Shown here: piece by piece, positions 18,680 to 27,079 of the stretch | How positions within the stretch are numbered: the first letter of the stretch is position 1 | How the letters are laid out: each line of letters opens with the position of its first letter | Assembly (NCBI GenBank): GCA_945877355.1 | Contig: CAMCRT010000005.1 | Coordinates: forward strand, 1 to 64,000 | Length of the DNA: 64,000 nt | Direction: 5' to 3' | Source of the DNA: an uncultured Mitsuokella sp. | GTDB lineage: Bacteria; Bacillota; Negativicutes; Selenomonadales; Selenomonadaceae | Translations under genes and position numbers: made by a program | Notes under the pieces: model-generated | The model's database searches: none | The model's input: only the letters and a program-made list of their open reading frames with translations | Told to the model about the DNA's origin: nothing

Positions 18680-19881
18680 GCTTCCACCGCCTTTCGATAG
18701 GCCTCATGCTTCTCCTCCTGGCGGGTCCGCTGGAGGAGCGCCCGCCTCGCCTGGTAGAACCGCCAGACGAATACGAGCCCTACCACAGCCATGTAAAGGA
18801 GGAACGCCCCCAGCACCTGGGCGATGTCCGAGAGCCCTGCCCCTCGGGACACGATATCCCGCACGAAGTGATACTCCCAGGTCAGCGGGAAGAGGTGGGA
18901 CACGGCCAGCACCCAGTCGGGAAGATACGATGTGGGCCCCGTGGGTCCGCCGAAGATGAAGCCGCCGGGGATGAAGAGGATCATGCGGGAGGAGGCGATG
19001 CCCGGGTTCGCAGCGCTCCAGCCGAAGAGCAGATTCATGACCCCCACCGTGGGGATAAAGAGCAGCTGCACCAGAAGGAACTTCCACAGGCTTCCCGTAA
19101 ATACCAGGTCTCCTGTGACCCGCATGACCGCCATTCCCACCACGAAGGACACGAGCAGGAGAAAGCTATAGGGCAGGATCCTTGCCACCAGCTCCCAGGG
19201 ATTGCCCGCAAGAAGCGTCTCCTCCAGCTCGTGGGTCAGTCGCAGCCGCGGCACCATGCCGATGGTGGCAAAGACGTAGAACATGGTTCCGAAGAAAAAG
19301 AGGAAGCCAAGCGTCTCGATGTTGTAGTTCGACCCGCTGGGGTTAAAGAGATCCCGCTCCGAAAGGCCCAGGCTGCCATGGATGCTGTCATTCGTGGAGC
19401 CCGTGTCCCCGGAGGCCGCAGCGTTGTCGAGGGCCACGAGCTGATTGAGTGCCACCCGCACGTCGGTGCTGTTGGCCGTGTTTGTGGAGTCGTAGTAGAT
19501 GCCCACATTGGCCGCCACCCCCGTGTAGCGGCTCTTTTCCAAATCCCTGGGAAAGTAGACGACGGCCGTGGCCTTGTCCTCATAAAAGAGGGTGGAGGGG
19601 TCCACCGGCGTGTGGAGCACCGCCGTGACATGCATGAACTCCGAGGCGTCGATGGCGTTCGTCAGCTCCCGGGTGTAGGCGCTGTTGTCCAGATCGATGA
19701 TGGCGATGGGCGCATCCTTTGCAATGTTGTCCGACAGCATGATGCCCAGCACCAGGGAGACCACCATGGCCACCATCATGCAGACCTTTTCATAGGGCAT
19801 GCCCTGACCCGAAAAGAGAAAACCTGTCTCCGCCTTCAGTGCCGGGAGAAAGCCCCGCTCTGGCTCTTTACCGGAATGCAC
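18676..19881 (-). CDS. ABC-2 type / YhgE-like export permease
   Basis: N-terminal TM, large extracytoplasmic region, C-terminal TM bundle; follows HlyD gene. Confidence 0.75.
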   Translation of the reverse strand: MHSGKEPERGFLPALKAETGFLFSGQGMPYEKVCMMVAMVVSLVLGIMLSDNIAKDAPIAIIDLDNSAYTRELTNAIDASEFMHVTAVLHTPVDPSTLFYEDKATAVVYFPRDLEKSRYTGVAANVGIYYDSTNTANSTDVRVALNQLVALDNAAASGDTGSTNDSIHGSLGLSERDLFNPSGSNYNIETLGFLFFFGTMFYVFATIGMVPRLRLTHELEETLLAGNPWELVARILPYSFLLLVSFVVGMAVMRVTGDLVFTGSLWKFLLVQLLFIPTVGVMNLLFGWSAANPGIASSRMILFIPGGFIFGGPTGPTSYLPDWVLAVSHLFPLTWEYHFVRDIVSRGAGLSDIAQVLGAFLLYMAVVGLVFVWRFYQARRALLQRTRQEEKHEAYRKAVEA

Positions 19882-20971
19882 TATCCCTCACCCCTATCGT
19901 CATGCCGGGGAGGACGCCCTCCGTCGGCTCGATGTAGATGCGCACCTGGAAGGCGGATAGATCGGCCTGCCCCTTCTCCCGGGACTGCTTGAGATCTGCA
20001 AAGCCCGGGGCCTTCGATAGGAGCCGGACGGTGCCAGGCACCTCCTTCGCCCCTGCCACGGTGATGCCCGTGATGCTCATGCCCTCTGTGATATGGGAGG
20101 CCTGCTCCTCGCTCACGTAGATATCGTAGTAGCTGCGGTTGCTCTCCAGCAGCACCACCGGAGTGCCGGCCGCGACCATCTCCCCTTCCTTCGCCAGGAG
20201 CTTCAGGATCTTCCCGTCCTCCGGGGCCCGGAAGGTCAGGCGGCCCTTCGTCACGGTGAGCTCCTGGAGCTGGACGGCGAGGGCCTTCCGCTGGGCCTCG
20301 AGGGCTGCGATGTCGTTCGTCATGTTGCCGGCAGCCGCCCGCTCACTGGCGATGGTGGGGAGGTTCAGGCTATCCGTCGCCCCATCCTGGGCCCCTGCCA
20401 GGAGCTTCTCGAGGAGCTGCTGCTGGGCACTCACATTGGCACTGGCGACGGAGAGGGCCGTCTCCGCATCGTCCAGCTGGGATTTGGCGATGGCTCCCGA
20501 CTCGTAGAGGGAGGATTTGCGCCCGTAGTCCGTCTGGGCATTTTTTAGCGTCGCTTGGGCGGAGGCCACGGCCGCCCGCTGCTGGTCGATCTGGCGGAAG
20601 CTCTGGGTCTCATCCGTGTCCGCCTTCTGGTAGTTTATGCCCTGGGTCCCCCGGGTGGAGCCGATCTGGGCATCGAGCTGGGCAATCTGCGCCTTGAGCT
20701 TTTCGATGGCGAGATCCGTGTCCGTGGGGTCCAGCTCCAGGATCACGTCCCCCTTCTTCACATAGTCTCCTTCCTTGACCTTTTCCTCGATGAGGCGGCC
20801 TCGCACATTGTCGAAGGCCATCTTCACCTGCTCCGCCGTGAGGATGCCCTCCTTCTTCTCCCGGCCCAGGGCCACCGCGTCATTTCCCTTGTAGAGCAGC
20901 ACGAGGCCGCCCAGAATGAGCAACAGGAGAAAGACAACCCCCGTGCGCACTGCCTTCTGATTCCGATTCAC
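19868..20971 (-). CDS. HlyD family membrane fusion/adaptor protein
   Basis: Single TM, biotinyl-lipoyl-like and coiled-coil regions (VRGRLIEEKVKEGDYVKKGDVILELDPTD). Confidence 0.85.
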   Translation of the reverse strand: MNRNQKAVRTGVVFLLLLILGGLVLLYKGNDAVALGREKKEGILTAEQVKMAFDNVRGRLIEEKVKEGDYVKKGDVILELDPTDTDLAIEKLKAQIAQLDAQIGSTRGTQGINYQKADTDETQSFRQIDQQRAAVASAQATLKNAQTDYGRKSSLYESGAIAKSQLDDAETALSVASANVSAQQQLLEKLLAGAQDGATDSLNLPTIASERAAAGNMTNDIAALEAQRKALAVQLQELTVTKGRLTFRAPEDGKILKLLAKEGEMVAAGTPVVLLESNRSYYDIYVSEEQASHITEGMSITGITVAGAKEVPGTVRLLSKAPGFADLKQSREKGQADLSAFQVRIYIEPTEGVLPGMTIGVRDSAFR

Positions 20972-20990
20972 CCTATATCTCTCCTTTCCC

Positions 20991-21497
20991 CTACCTTTGG
21001 GGAGAATCCTCCCTGCCCCCCGCCAGCTTTCGCAAAAGGTGGCAGAGCTGTCCCTGCTCCTCCTGAGTCAGGTTCGTCATGAGGCGGGAAATTCGCTCAT
21101 AGTGGGCAGGCAGGATGGTGTCGAGCCAGGCTCGCCCCTCCCGCGTCAGGCGAGCCACCTTCCCACGGCCATCCCCCGCATCCGGGCGGATCTCGATGCG
21201 TCCCTCCCGCTCGAGGTTTTGCAGCATGACGGATATGGTCGCCTTCGCGAGCCCTGTGCGCCGCGCAATTTCCGAGGGAGCAAGCCCCTCATCCGTCTGG
21301 TGCAGGATGACGAGGGCGACGAATTTCCCCTCCGAGAGCTTGTATTCCCTTTGCAGCGTATCGAGGATGCTCTGCTGCACCTGCTCTCCCGCTGCCCGAA
21401 GCTCCAGCATGGTGATGACAGAGAGCGGATCGATATCCGCCACCCGTTCCTTATGGTGCAGGAGCTCCTCATAGGTTGGTATGATTTCCCGTTTCAT
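20991..21497 (-). CDS. MarR family transcriptional regulator
   Basis: wHTH: LTPSEIARRTGLAKATISVMLQNLEREGRIE-type motif followed by DGRGKVARLTREGR wing. Confidence 0.88.
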   Translation of the reverse strand: MKREIIPTYEELLHHKERVADIDPLSVITMLELRAAGEQVQQSILDTLQREYKLSEGKFVALVILHQTDEGLAPSEIARRTGLAKATISVMLQNLEREGRIEIRPDAGDGRGKVARLTREGRAWLDTILPAHYERISRLMTNLTQEEQGQLCHLLRKLAGGREDSPQR

Positions 21498-21515
21498 CGT
21501 CCATCTCTTTTCCGT

Positions 21516-21541
21516 AAATTAGTTAGTTAACTAACTAATTT
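21516..21541. promoter_or_regulatory. 26-bp perfect palindrome, probable MarR operator
   Basis: AAATTAGTTAGTTAACTAACTAATTT directly upstream of the marR-like gene. Confidence 0.8.
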
Positions 21542-21718
21542 GTATTTTATCACACTTGCTGGTTTTTTTCCACAAAATAATTTCATCCTGGATTTCGCTC
21601 GAAAGGACTGTAAAAGGAAAGCACAACTCCTGCGGGTACCTCCTCCGTTTACATCCTGCTGGCTTTGTGCTAGCATAGGGGACGCAAACCTCGATTTCGT
21701 GATTCAGGAAGTGATTGT

Positions 21719-22684
21719 ATGGACGGAGGAATGCTGCGGCTCCTCTATGTGCTGACGGACCTCATCGCTCCACTTGTTGTGGGCTACTTTATCCATCAAA
21801 AAAATATGCTCTCCGGCGAGCGCATCAATCAGATGATAAAGTTCAACGTCATCGTCATTTACACGCTGCTCTCCCTTGCGAGCTTCTGGGTCCTGCCCAT
21901 AAACCAGGAGCTTCTCATCGTCCCCATCTACGGCTTTCTCGTCATTTTGCTCCCCGGCGCCATCGGCTATCTCCTCTATGCCCGGCGGGAAAAGAATCTT
22001 CTCGACCGGGGCGCCTACATCGCCAGCGCCATGCTGACGAATATCGGGACGCTCGGCGGTGTCTGTGCCTTTATTCTCTACTCGGAGCAGGGCTTTGCCT
22101 ACACCCAGATCATCGGCACCTGCCAGAATATATTGCTGGTGCTCCTCATATTCCCCCTGTCAGAGTACTATGCCCGGCGGCACTCGAAAAAGGTAAATCG
22201 CAAGACGACGCGCCTCGCCTCCTTTCGGGCGCTCTTCCTCTCGCCAAACCAGATGGGCCTCGTGGGCATGGCGGCGGGTTTCCTGCTGAATATCTACGGC
22301 ATCGAGCGGCCGGTCGTCATCGGCACGGCTTTCCAGGGGCTCGTCCATATCAGTGCCTGGATCGCGCTGCTGCCTGTGGGCTACCTCATCGATTTCTCCG
22401 CCATCCGCCGCTACGCACCAAAGGTCCGCTCCCTGACGGTCCTCCACTTCCTCCTGACGCCCCTTCTCCTGGGTCTCCCGGCCCTGGCCCTCGGGGGAAA
22501 TACCGTCCTGCGGGGCACCCTCTTCATCGTGTCCTTCTGCCCCACCGCCATAAACGCGGTGCTGGCCTCCCGCCTCTACGGCCTCACCACAAACCTTGCC
22601 GTGGCCTCCTTCTTCCTCACCACTGTCCTATTCCTGGCCCTCATCTTCCCCGCCCTATTCTTCGCCCTGCGAATATTCCTCTAA
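21719..22684 (+). CDS. AEC family (auxin efflux carrier-like) transporter
   Basis: Ten-TM hydrophobic pattern, GYFIHQKNMLSGERINQMIKFNVIV. Confidence 0.75.
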   Translation: MDGGMLRLLYVLTDLIAPLVVGYFIHQKNMLSGERINQMIKFNVIVIYTLLSLASFWVLPINQELLIVPIYGFLVILLPGAIGYLLYARREKNLLDRGAYIASAMLTNIGTLGGVCAFILYSEQGFAYTQIIGTCQNILLVLLIFPLSEYYARRHSKKVNRKTTRLASFRALFLSPNQMGLVGMAAGFLLNIYGIERPVVIGTAFQGLVHISAWIALLPVGYLIDFSAIRRYAPKVRSLTVLHFLLTPLLLGLPALALGGNTVLRGTLFIVSFCPTAINAVLASRLYGLTTNLAVASFFLTTVLFLALIFPALFFALRIFL

Positions 22685-22687
22685 AAA

Positions 22688-22725
22688 AAGACACCGTTTT
22701 CGATTCGCTACGAAAACGGTGTCTT
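22688..22725. terminator. Bidirectional terminator
   Basis: AAGACACCGTTTTCG-attcgcta-CGAAAACGGTGTCTT. Confidence 0.85.
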
Positions 22726-22737
22726 CTATTCTAATAA

Positions 22738-23112
22738 TTATCCCTTGACGGCGGTCACTTCGATCTCGCAGAGGGCGCCTTTGGGGAGGTCCTTTACGGC
22801 GACGCAGCTGCGGGCGGGCTTGCCGGTGAAGTGCTTGGCGTAGACCTCGTTGAAGGCGGCGAAGTCGGCGATGTCTGCCAGGAAGCACATGGTGCGCACC
22901 ACGCTGTCCGTCGTGAGGCCTGCTTCCTTCAGCACGGCCTCGATGTTCTTGCAGCACTGTTCGGCCTGGGCCTCAACGCCGCCGGAGACGAGGGCACCGG
23001 CCTTCGGGTCCAGGGCGATCTGGCCGGAGGCGTAGAGGACGCCATTTGCTAGGACTGCCTGGCTGTAGGGGCCGACGGCTGCCGGGGCATCATTTGTATG
23101 AATCTTTTCCAT
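22738..23112 (-). CDS. ridA: RidA/YjgF family protein
   Basis: AVGPYSQAVLANGVLYASGQIALDPKAG. Confidence 0.93.
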   Translation of the reverse strand: MEKIHTNDAPAAVGPYSQAVLANGVLYASGQIALDPKAGALVSGGVEAQAEQCCKNIEAVLKEAGLTTDSVVRTMCFLADIADFAAFNEVYAKHFTGKPARSCVAVKDLPKGALCEIEVTAVKG

Positions 23113-23137
23113 GGGGATTCCTCCTGATGTATAGAGA

Positions 23138-23166
23138 TTGAAAGGACTAGCAAACTATGATAAAAT
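23138..23166 (+). promoter_or_regulatory. Sigma-A type promoter of candidate sRNA
   Basis: TTGAAA-17 nt-TAAAAT on the plus strand between two minus-strand genes. Confidence 0.55.
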
Positions 23167-23172
23167 AAGCGC

Positions 23173-23250
23173 GGAGGCTTCTTGTGGGAACGAAGTCAGC
23201 GTAGCTCCAGCTGCGTATGAGGCGTTCCAGATCCTGGAGGCCTCTTTTTT
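23173..23250 (+). ncRNA. Candidate ~78-nt hairpin sRNA ending in T6
   Basis: Nested stems GGAGGCTTC/GGAGGCCTC, GGGAACG/CGTTCC, AGCGTAGCT/AGCTGCGT, then TTTTTT; own promoter. Confidence 0.45.
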
Positions 23251-23256
23251 ATAAAA

Positions 23257-24102
23257 TCAATCTTTCAACTCAGAAAAATTGATGGCCTCGATATCCTTCT
23301 GGCGAAGTAGCTCTTGCACGCGGTCGCTCAAGAGGGCGTGGAGCTCCGCCTCGAAGTCGTGCTGCCAGGAGAGCTCCTGGGAGAGGAGCGCGGTGTCTGT
23401 GCCAGGGTGCATCATGACCTCCGTGGTGCCGGACTTGAGATTCCGGACAACCTCGAGAAGGGCCTCCTCCGAGACGGCCTCCCCGGCCACGATGCCGGCA
23501 AAGTGATCTGGCGTCTTTATGCTGCGACTCTTTGCCTTCCGGGCTGCCCGGCCCGCGAGAAAGGCGAGGCCCGCCCGGCCGATGAGCTGACCGGCGCCGC
23601 CAAAATGGCCGGCAAAAAGGGGGGCTCGAGGAGCCCGCATCGCGCCAATGCCGCTTTCCTCGCAGATATCCAGGACGATTTCCAATATTCCCGGCAGCAC
23701 GTGGATATGCTGATGGCTGTCAGCATGGGTGGGCGTAAGGCCCGTCATCTCGAATTTCTCCAGCTGGGCGGAGAGCTCGGAGCGCACCTCCTCCAGGCGG
23801 ATGCGCCCTGCGAAGTAGCGCTTCACGAAGCTGCCGTAGTCGTCGTAGAAGGTGCCATCTTCCCGCACCAGGGAGGGAATCTCCTCCGGAGGGAGGACAG
23901 GCGTGCCATTGACGAGGGTGAAGTGGATGCCGACGCCGAGAAGGGCATTGCGGCGGGCGACCCGCACCGCATCGTCGAAGGCTGGCTCGCCCGCCATGAG
24001 GGTGGCGGACCGCAGGATACCATTTTGGGCGGCCTCCTCCACCGCTGCATTGATGCGCTCATGGCGCCCGAAGTCGTCCGCATTTGCTATTAGCTGCCGC
24101 AA
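23257..24102 (-). CDS. ChbG/HpnK family polysaccharide deacetylase (YdjC-like)
   Basis: MRQLIANADDFGRHERINAAV; THADSHQHIHVLPGI; MMHPG. Confidence 0.88.
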   Translation of the reverse strand: MRQLIANADDFGRHERINAAVEEAAQNGILRSATLMAGEPAFDDAVRVARRNALLGVGIHFTLVNGTPVLPPEEIPSLVREDGTFYDDYGSFVKRYFAGRIRLEEVRSELSAQLEKFEMTGLTPTHADSHQHIHVLPGILEIVLDICEESGIGAMRAPRAPLFAGHFGGAGQLIGRAGLAFLAGRAARKAKSRSIKTPDHFAGIVAGEAVSEEALLEVVRNLKSGTTEVMMHPGTDTALLSQELSWQHDFEAELHALLSDRVQELLRQKDIEAINFSELKD

Positions 24103-24177
24103 AATATCCCCTCTCTTTCCAGTTCCATTCTATCGCAAGCCACGAAATTGCGCAAGATAAAGAAGTTTTGAAAATAT

Positions 24178-25728
24178 GGCTCAATCACAAACCTTGTGGG
24201 ATGCCTCGTTCCTGATATACGCATGTCTGCTTGCATCAAACAGTTTTAGAAAGAAATATTCATCATCGGGATAGCCATATCCCTGCCTCCTGATTGTTTT
24301 TATCTTGTTGTTGATGCCCTCGATCTTTCCTGCAGAGATTTTGTAGGTTGCATGGGCGATGATGCCTTCGAAATGGGATTCCAGCATGGATGCAAACCAT
24401 TTCAGATGGCTGTTTCCTGTAGCATTGCACATATCTATGATATCCGTGATGGCATTTGCCATCTGAGGCTCGTTCTCGGATCGGTACGCCTCCGAGATCT
24501 TTTCCTTGACAAGATCCAGCGTGAAGAGCAGTTCGTTTTCCTTGATCAGTTCATCGTACTTGGCTTCATAGCCCTCCTTACGCCTGATATCCTCTGATCC
24601 GAAGAGCTTGCTTCCCTTCCGGATGACCTCCCCCTTGCGTGCTGACTCATCCTTGGACTGGAGCGTGGAGCGCTTGGAGGTCAGGATATACCTCGTCCTC
24701 TTGAGCGCCTTGGCGGCTTCCTCATTTCCTTCTTCCGACAGACGTTTCTGCTCGTCCTTGCGGACAGCACTGATGACTTTCTCATTGAAGTTCTTGACGA
24801 TGTGGAAATAGTCGAACACGGGCTGTATATGGGGGCATCGCTCTTCAAACGCTTCCTGGAAATCCGAGTTCATGTCGCAGGCCACCGCCTCGACCCCGTC
24901 CATCCACTCCGATCCGACATGATCGATGAAATCATACACGACCTGCTTCTTCTTGCCGTAGGCGATCCAGAGGATATGTCCCGTGTCCATATCGATGATA
25001 TGCGTTGCATAACGGTAACCGTTATGCAGCTTGAATTCGTCGATGCCAAGATAGCGGGCAGGCTGCTCCGGCTGGATGAGCGTATTCCCGTCCGTCGTGT
25101 AGAGCTCCTGCAGACGTTTCTTGTCGATGTCCTTGACCGTGTTCTTTCCGAGCCCCGTAATCTCGGCGACCTGCTTGAGCGTGTATGTCCCTTTGGATAG
25201 CAGATCCCTGGCGTAGTTGTAAAGCTGGATGGTGATCCGGTGCCCTTTCGCCTGAAAAGAAGCCGCCTGCATTTTTGATACATGGCAACAAGGACAATAG
25301 AACTGCTTCCTGTCGAAGCGGAGATTTGTAAGCGCAGAGCCTATGGGAAGGTGACGCAGATTGGTATCCCGATGGTTGTTGACATGCATTGTTCCGCCGC
25401 ACTCGGGACAGGTCATGTCGGAAGGCTGTGTGACAAGCTCCCCATAGAGGCAGTATGCTTCCCTCTTGGAGCGTGTAGTGCAGACAAGGGTATCCGTATT
25501 TGTAAAGCCTGGAAGCAAAGCAGGAATTTTGAGAACACATGGAGCCGGTTCTGAAGTTTCCTCTTGAAAATTCAATTCGGTCTGTATATAATTCATTCGT
25601 GGACCACCTTTGCGAGTGAGTTTGTACATCTGGGCAGATGCAACTCCTATAGCATAAGGCAGGTCCATATTTATTTGCAACCCAAGAACGGGCTCAAACG
25701 CTCATCCCACAAGAAAAATGATTGACCC
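24178..25728 (-). mobile_element. Complete ISL3-family insertion sequence (1551 bp) with imperfect ~26-bp IRs and 8-bp target duplication GAAAATAT
   Basis: Left GGCTCAATCACAAACCTTGTGGGATG vs right (rc) GGGTCAATCATTTTTCTTGTGGGATG; GAAAATAT at 24170-24177 and 25729-25736. Confidence 0.93.
24181..25680 (-). CDS. ISL3 family transposase
   Basis: Zinc-finger CPECGGTMHVNNHRDTNLRHLPIG, DDE region YLGIDEFKLHNGYRYATHIIDMDTGHI, FDYFHIVKNFNEKV. Confidence 0.92.
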   Translation of the reverse strand: MQINMDLPYAIGVASAQMYKLTRKGGPRMNYIQTELNFQEETSEPAPCVLKIPALLPGFTNTDTLVCTTRSKREAYCLYGELVTQPSDMTCPECGGTMHVNNHRDTNLRHLPIGSALTNLRFDRKQFYCPCCHVSKMQAASFQAKGHRITIQLYNYARDLLSKGTYTLKQVAEITGLGKNTVKDIDKKRLQELYTTDGNTLIQPEQPARYLGIDEFKLHNGYRYATHIIDMDTGHILWIAYGKKKQVVYDFIDHVGSEWMDGVEAVACDMNSDFQEAFEERCPHIQPVFDYFHIVKNFNEKVISAVRKDEQKRLSEEGNEEAAKALKRTRYILTSKRSTLQSKDESARKGEVIRKGSKLFGSEDIRRKEGYEAKYDELIKENELLFTLDLVKEKISEAYRSENEPQMANAITDIIDMCNATGNSHLKWFASMLESHFEGIIAHATYKISAGKIEGINNKIKTIRRQGYGYPDDEYFFLKLFDASRHAYIRNEASHKVCD

Positions 25729-25768
25729 GAAAATATTCCCGTCCTTCAGCCTTTTAACATCGTCCTCG

Positions 25769-25974
25769 CAGACTCCCCCTGACCCTTCGGGCCATCCCCC
25801 TCTAGAGGGGGACGAGGCTAGACTCAGAAGCTGGCAATGGGCTGATACAATGGAGAATGCAGGCAGGCTGTAAGGGCTTGTGAGCCTTAGCGATCCATTG
25901 CGGAGCATGGGAGTCTTGCTTGCCTCCCTCTGGAGGGAGGTGGCGCGCGTAGCGCGTCGGAGGGAGTCTTGCTG
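25769..25974. repeat. Hairpin-rich dispersed repeat, variant copy (R1)
   Basis: CAGACTCCCCCTGACCC...GGGAGTCTTGCTG outer IR with internal GC hairpins (CCCCCTCTAGAGGGGG, CCTCCCTCTGGAGGGAGG, GCGCGCGTAGCGCGTC). Confidence 0.7.
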
Positions 25975-26074
25975 CTGGCAATAGCGGTTTAGCACATCCG
26001 CCAGCAAAAAGAGCTGTGACGAAAATTTCATTCATCACAGCTCCCGCTTATCCTTTTATTTCAAAAGAGGTAGG

Positions 26075-26620
26075 TCAGGTACCGCTTTCGATGAGGCCGT
26101 AGTTGCCGTCGGTACGGCGATAGACCACGTTGACCTCCTCCGTATCCGAGTCCCGGAACACGAAGAAATTGTGGTTCAGCAGGTTCATCTGCATGATGGC
26201 TTCCTGCACGTCCATAGGCTTCACCACGAAGCGCTTTGTCTTGACGACGGGGTAGTCGCCCTCCACCTCGGCCTTGTCTGCCACAGGCATCTCTGCGAGG
26301 GCCTCGGCCTTGAAGCCGCCGTGACGGAAGCGGCGAGCGAGCTTCGTCTTCTGCTTGTGGATCTGGCGCTCCAGCTTCTCCACCACGAGGTCGATGGACG
26401 TGTACATGTCCATGGTGGCTTCCTCGCCGCGGAGCAGGATGCCGCCCTGGATGGGGACGGTGACCTCCACGATGTGGCGGCCCTTGTTGACCGTCAGGAG
26501 GACGCTGATATCGCCCACCTTATCAAAATACTTTGTGACCTTGCCCACGCGCTTTTCCACATATTCGCGAAGTGCAGGTGTGATTTCGACATTTTTGCCT
26601 CTTACATTGAACGTTGCCAT
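26075..26620 (-). CDS. hpf: Long-form ribosome hibernation promoting factor
   Basis: MATFNVRGKNVEITPALREYVEKRVGK...; C-terminal VVKTKRFVVKPMDVQEAIMQMNLLNHNFFVFRD. Confidence 0.93.
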   Translation of the reverse strand: MATFNVRGKNVEITPALREYVEKRVGKVTKYFDKVGDISVLLTVNKGRHIVEVTVPIQGGILLRGEEATMDMYTSIDLVVEKLERQIHKQKTKLARRFRHGGFKAEALAEMPVADKAEVEGDYPVVKTKRFVVKPMDVQEAIMQMNLLNHNFFVFRDSDTEEVNVVYRRTDGNYGLIESGT

Positions 26621-26757
26621 AGCAGCGCATCCCCTTTCTCATGCCCTCCGACGTAGCGGGGGAACTCCTGTGGATTCTTTTGGGTTTATCTATGTTATTC
26701 GCCACCCAGTCCCGGAATCCTTCTTTTTCTCAAAATAATCAGAAAGAATTTATTGCC

Positions 26758-26786
26758 TTGAAACTTTTTCTGGAATGTATTATACT
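26758..26786 (+). promoter_or_regulatory. Promoter of predicted antisense antitoxin RNA
   Basis: TTGAAA-17 nt-TATACT. Confidence 0.7.
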
Positions 26787-26792
26787 AAAGGC

Positions 26793-26887
26793 AAAGAAAA
26801 GCCACCGATAGACGGTCGCTTCTCTCAATTTGGAACTTCTAAAAAAGTAACCGCACTGGTTTGGCGACGAGGGCGGTTATTTTTTTA
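26793..26887 (+). ncRNA. Predicted type I antitoxin RNA (~95 nt)
   Basis: Starts after a strong promoter and ends at AACCGC...GCGGTT followed by a T9 run; antisense to the 3' half of the toxin ORF. Confidence 0.65.
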
Positions 26888-26939
26888 TGACGACAAGAAT
26901 CAATAGAATTAGCAGTACCGCTATATTGAATGACTCCAT
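26823..26939 (-). CDS. Predicted small hydrophobic type I toxin (holin-like toxin family pattern), 38 aa
   Basis: My translation: MESFNIAVLLILLILVVIKKNNRPRRQTSAVTFLEVPN; RBS GAGGTG; hydrophobic segment followed by KKNNRP. Absent from supplied ORF track because of size. Confidence 0.7.
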
Positions 26940-27015
26940 AATCATCACCTCGCTTTCAGGGAATTGATGGCCTTTCCGCGAGGAACAACCGCCTACCGTT
27001 ATGGTGGCTGCAGCC

Positions 27016-27045
27016 AGTATAGCAGACTATATGTCGCTGCGTCAA
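27016..27045 (-). promoter_or_regulatory. Promoter of toxin mRNA
   Basis: Minus strand TTGACG-18 nt-TATACT. Confidence 0.6.
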
Positions 27046-27079
27046 ATGCAAGTATACTCTGTCAGTAGGAGAGGATTTT

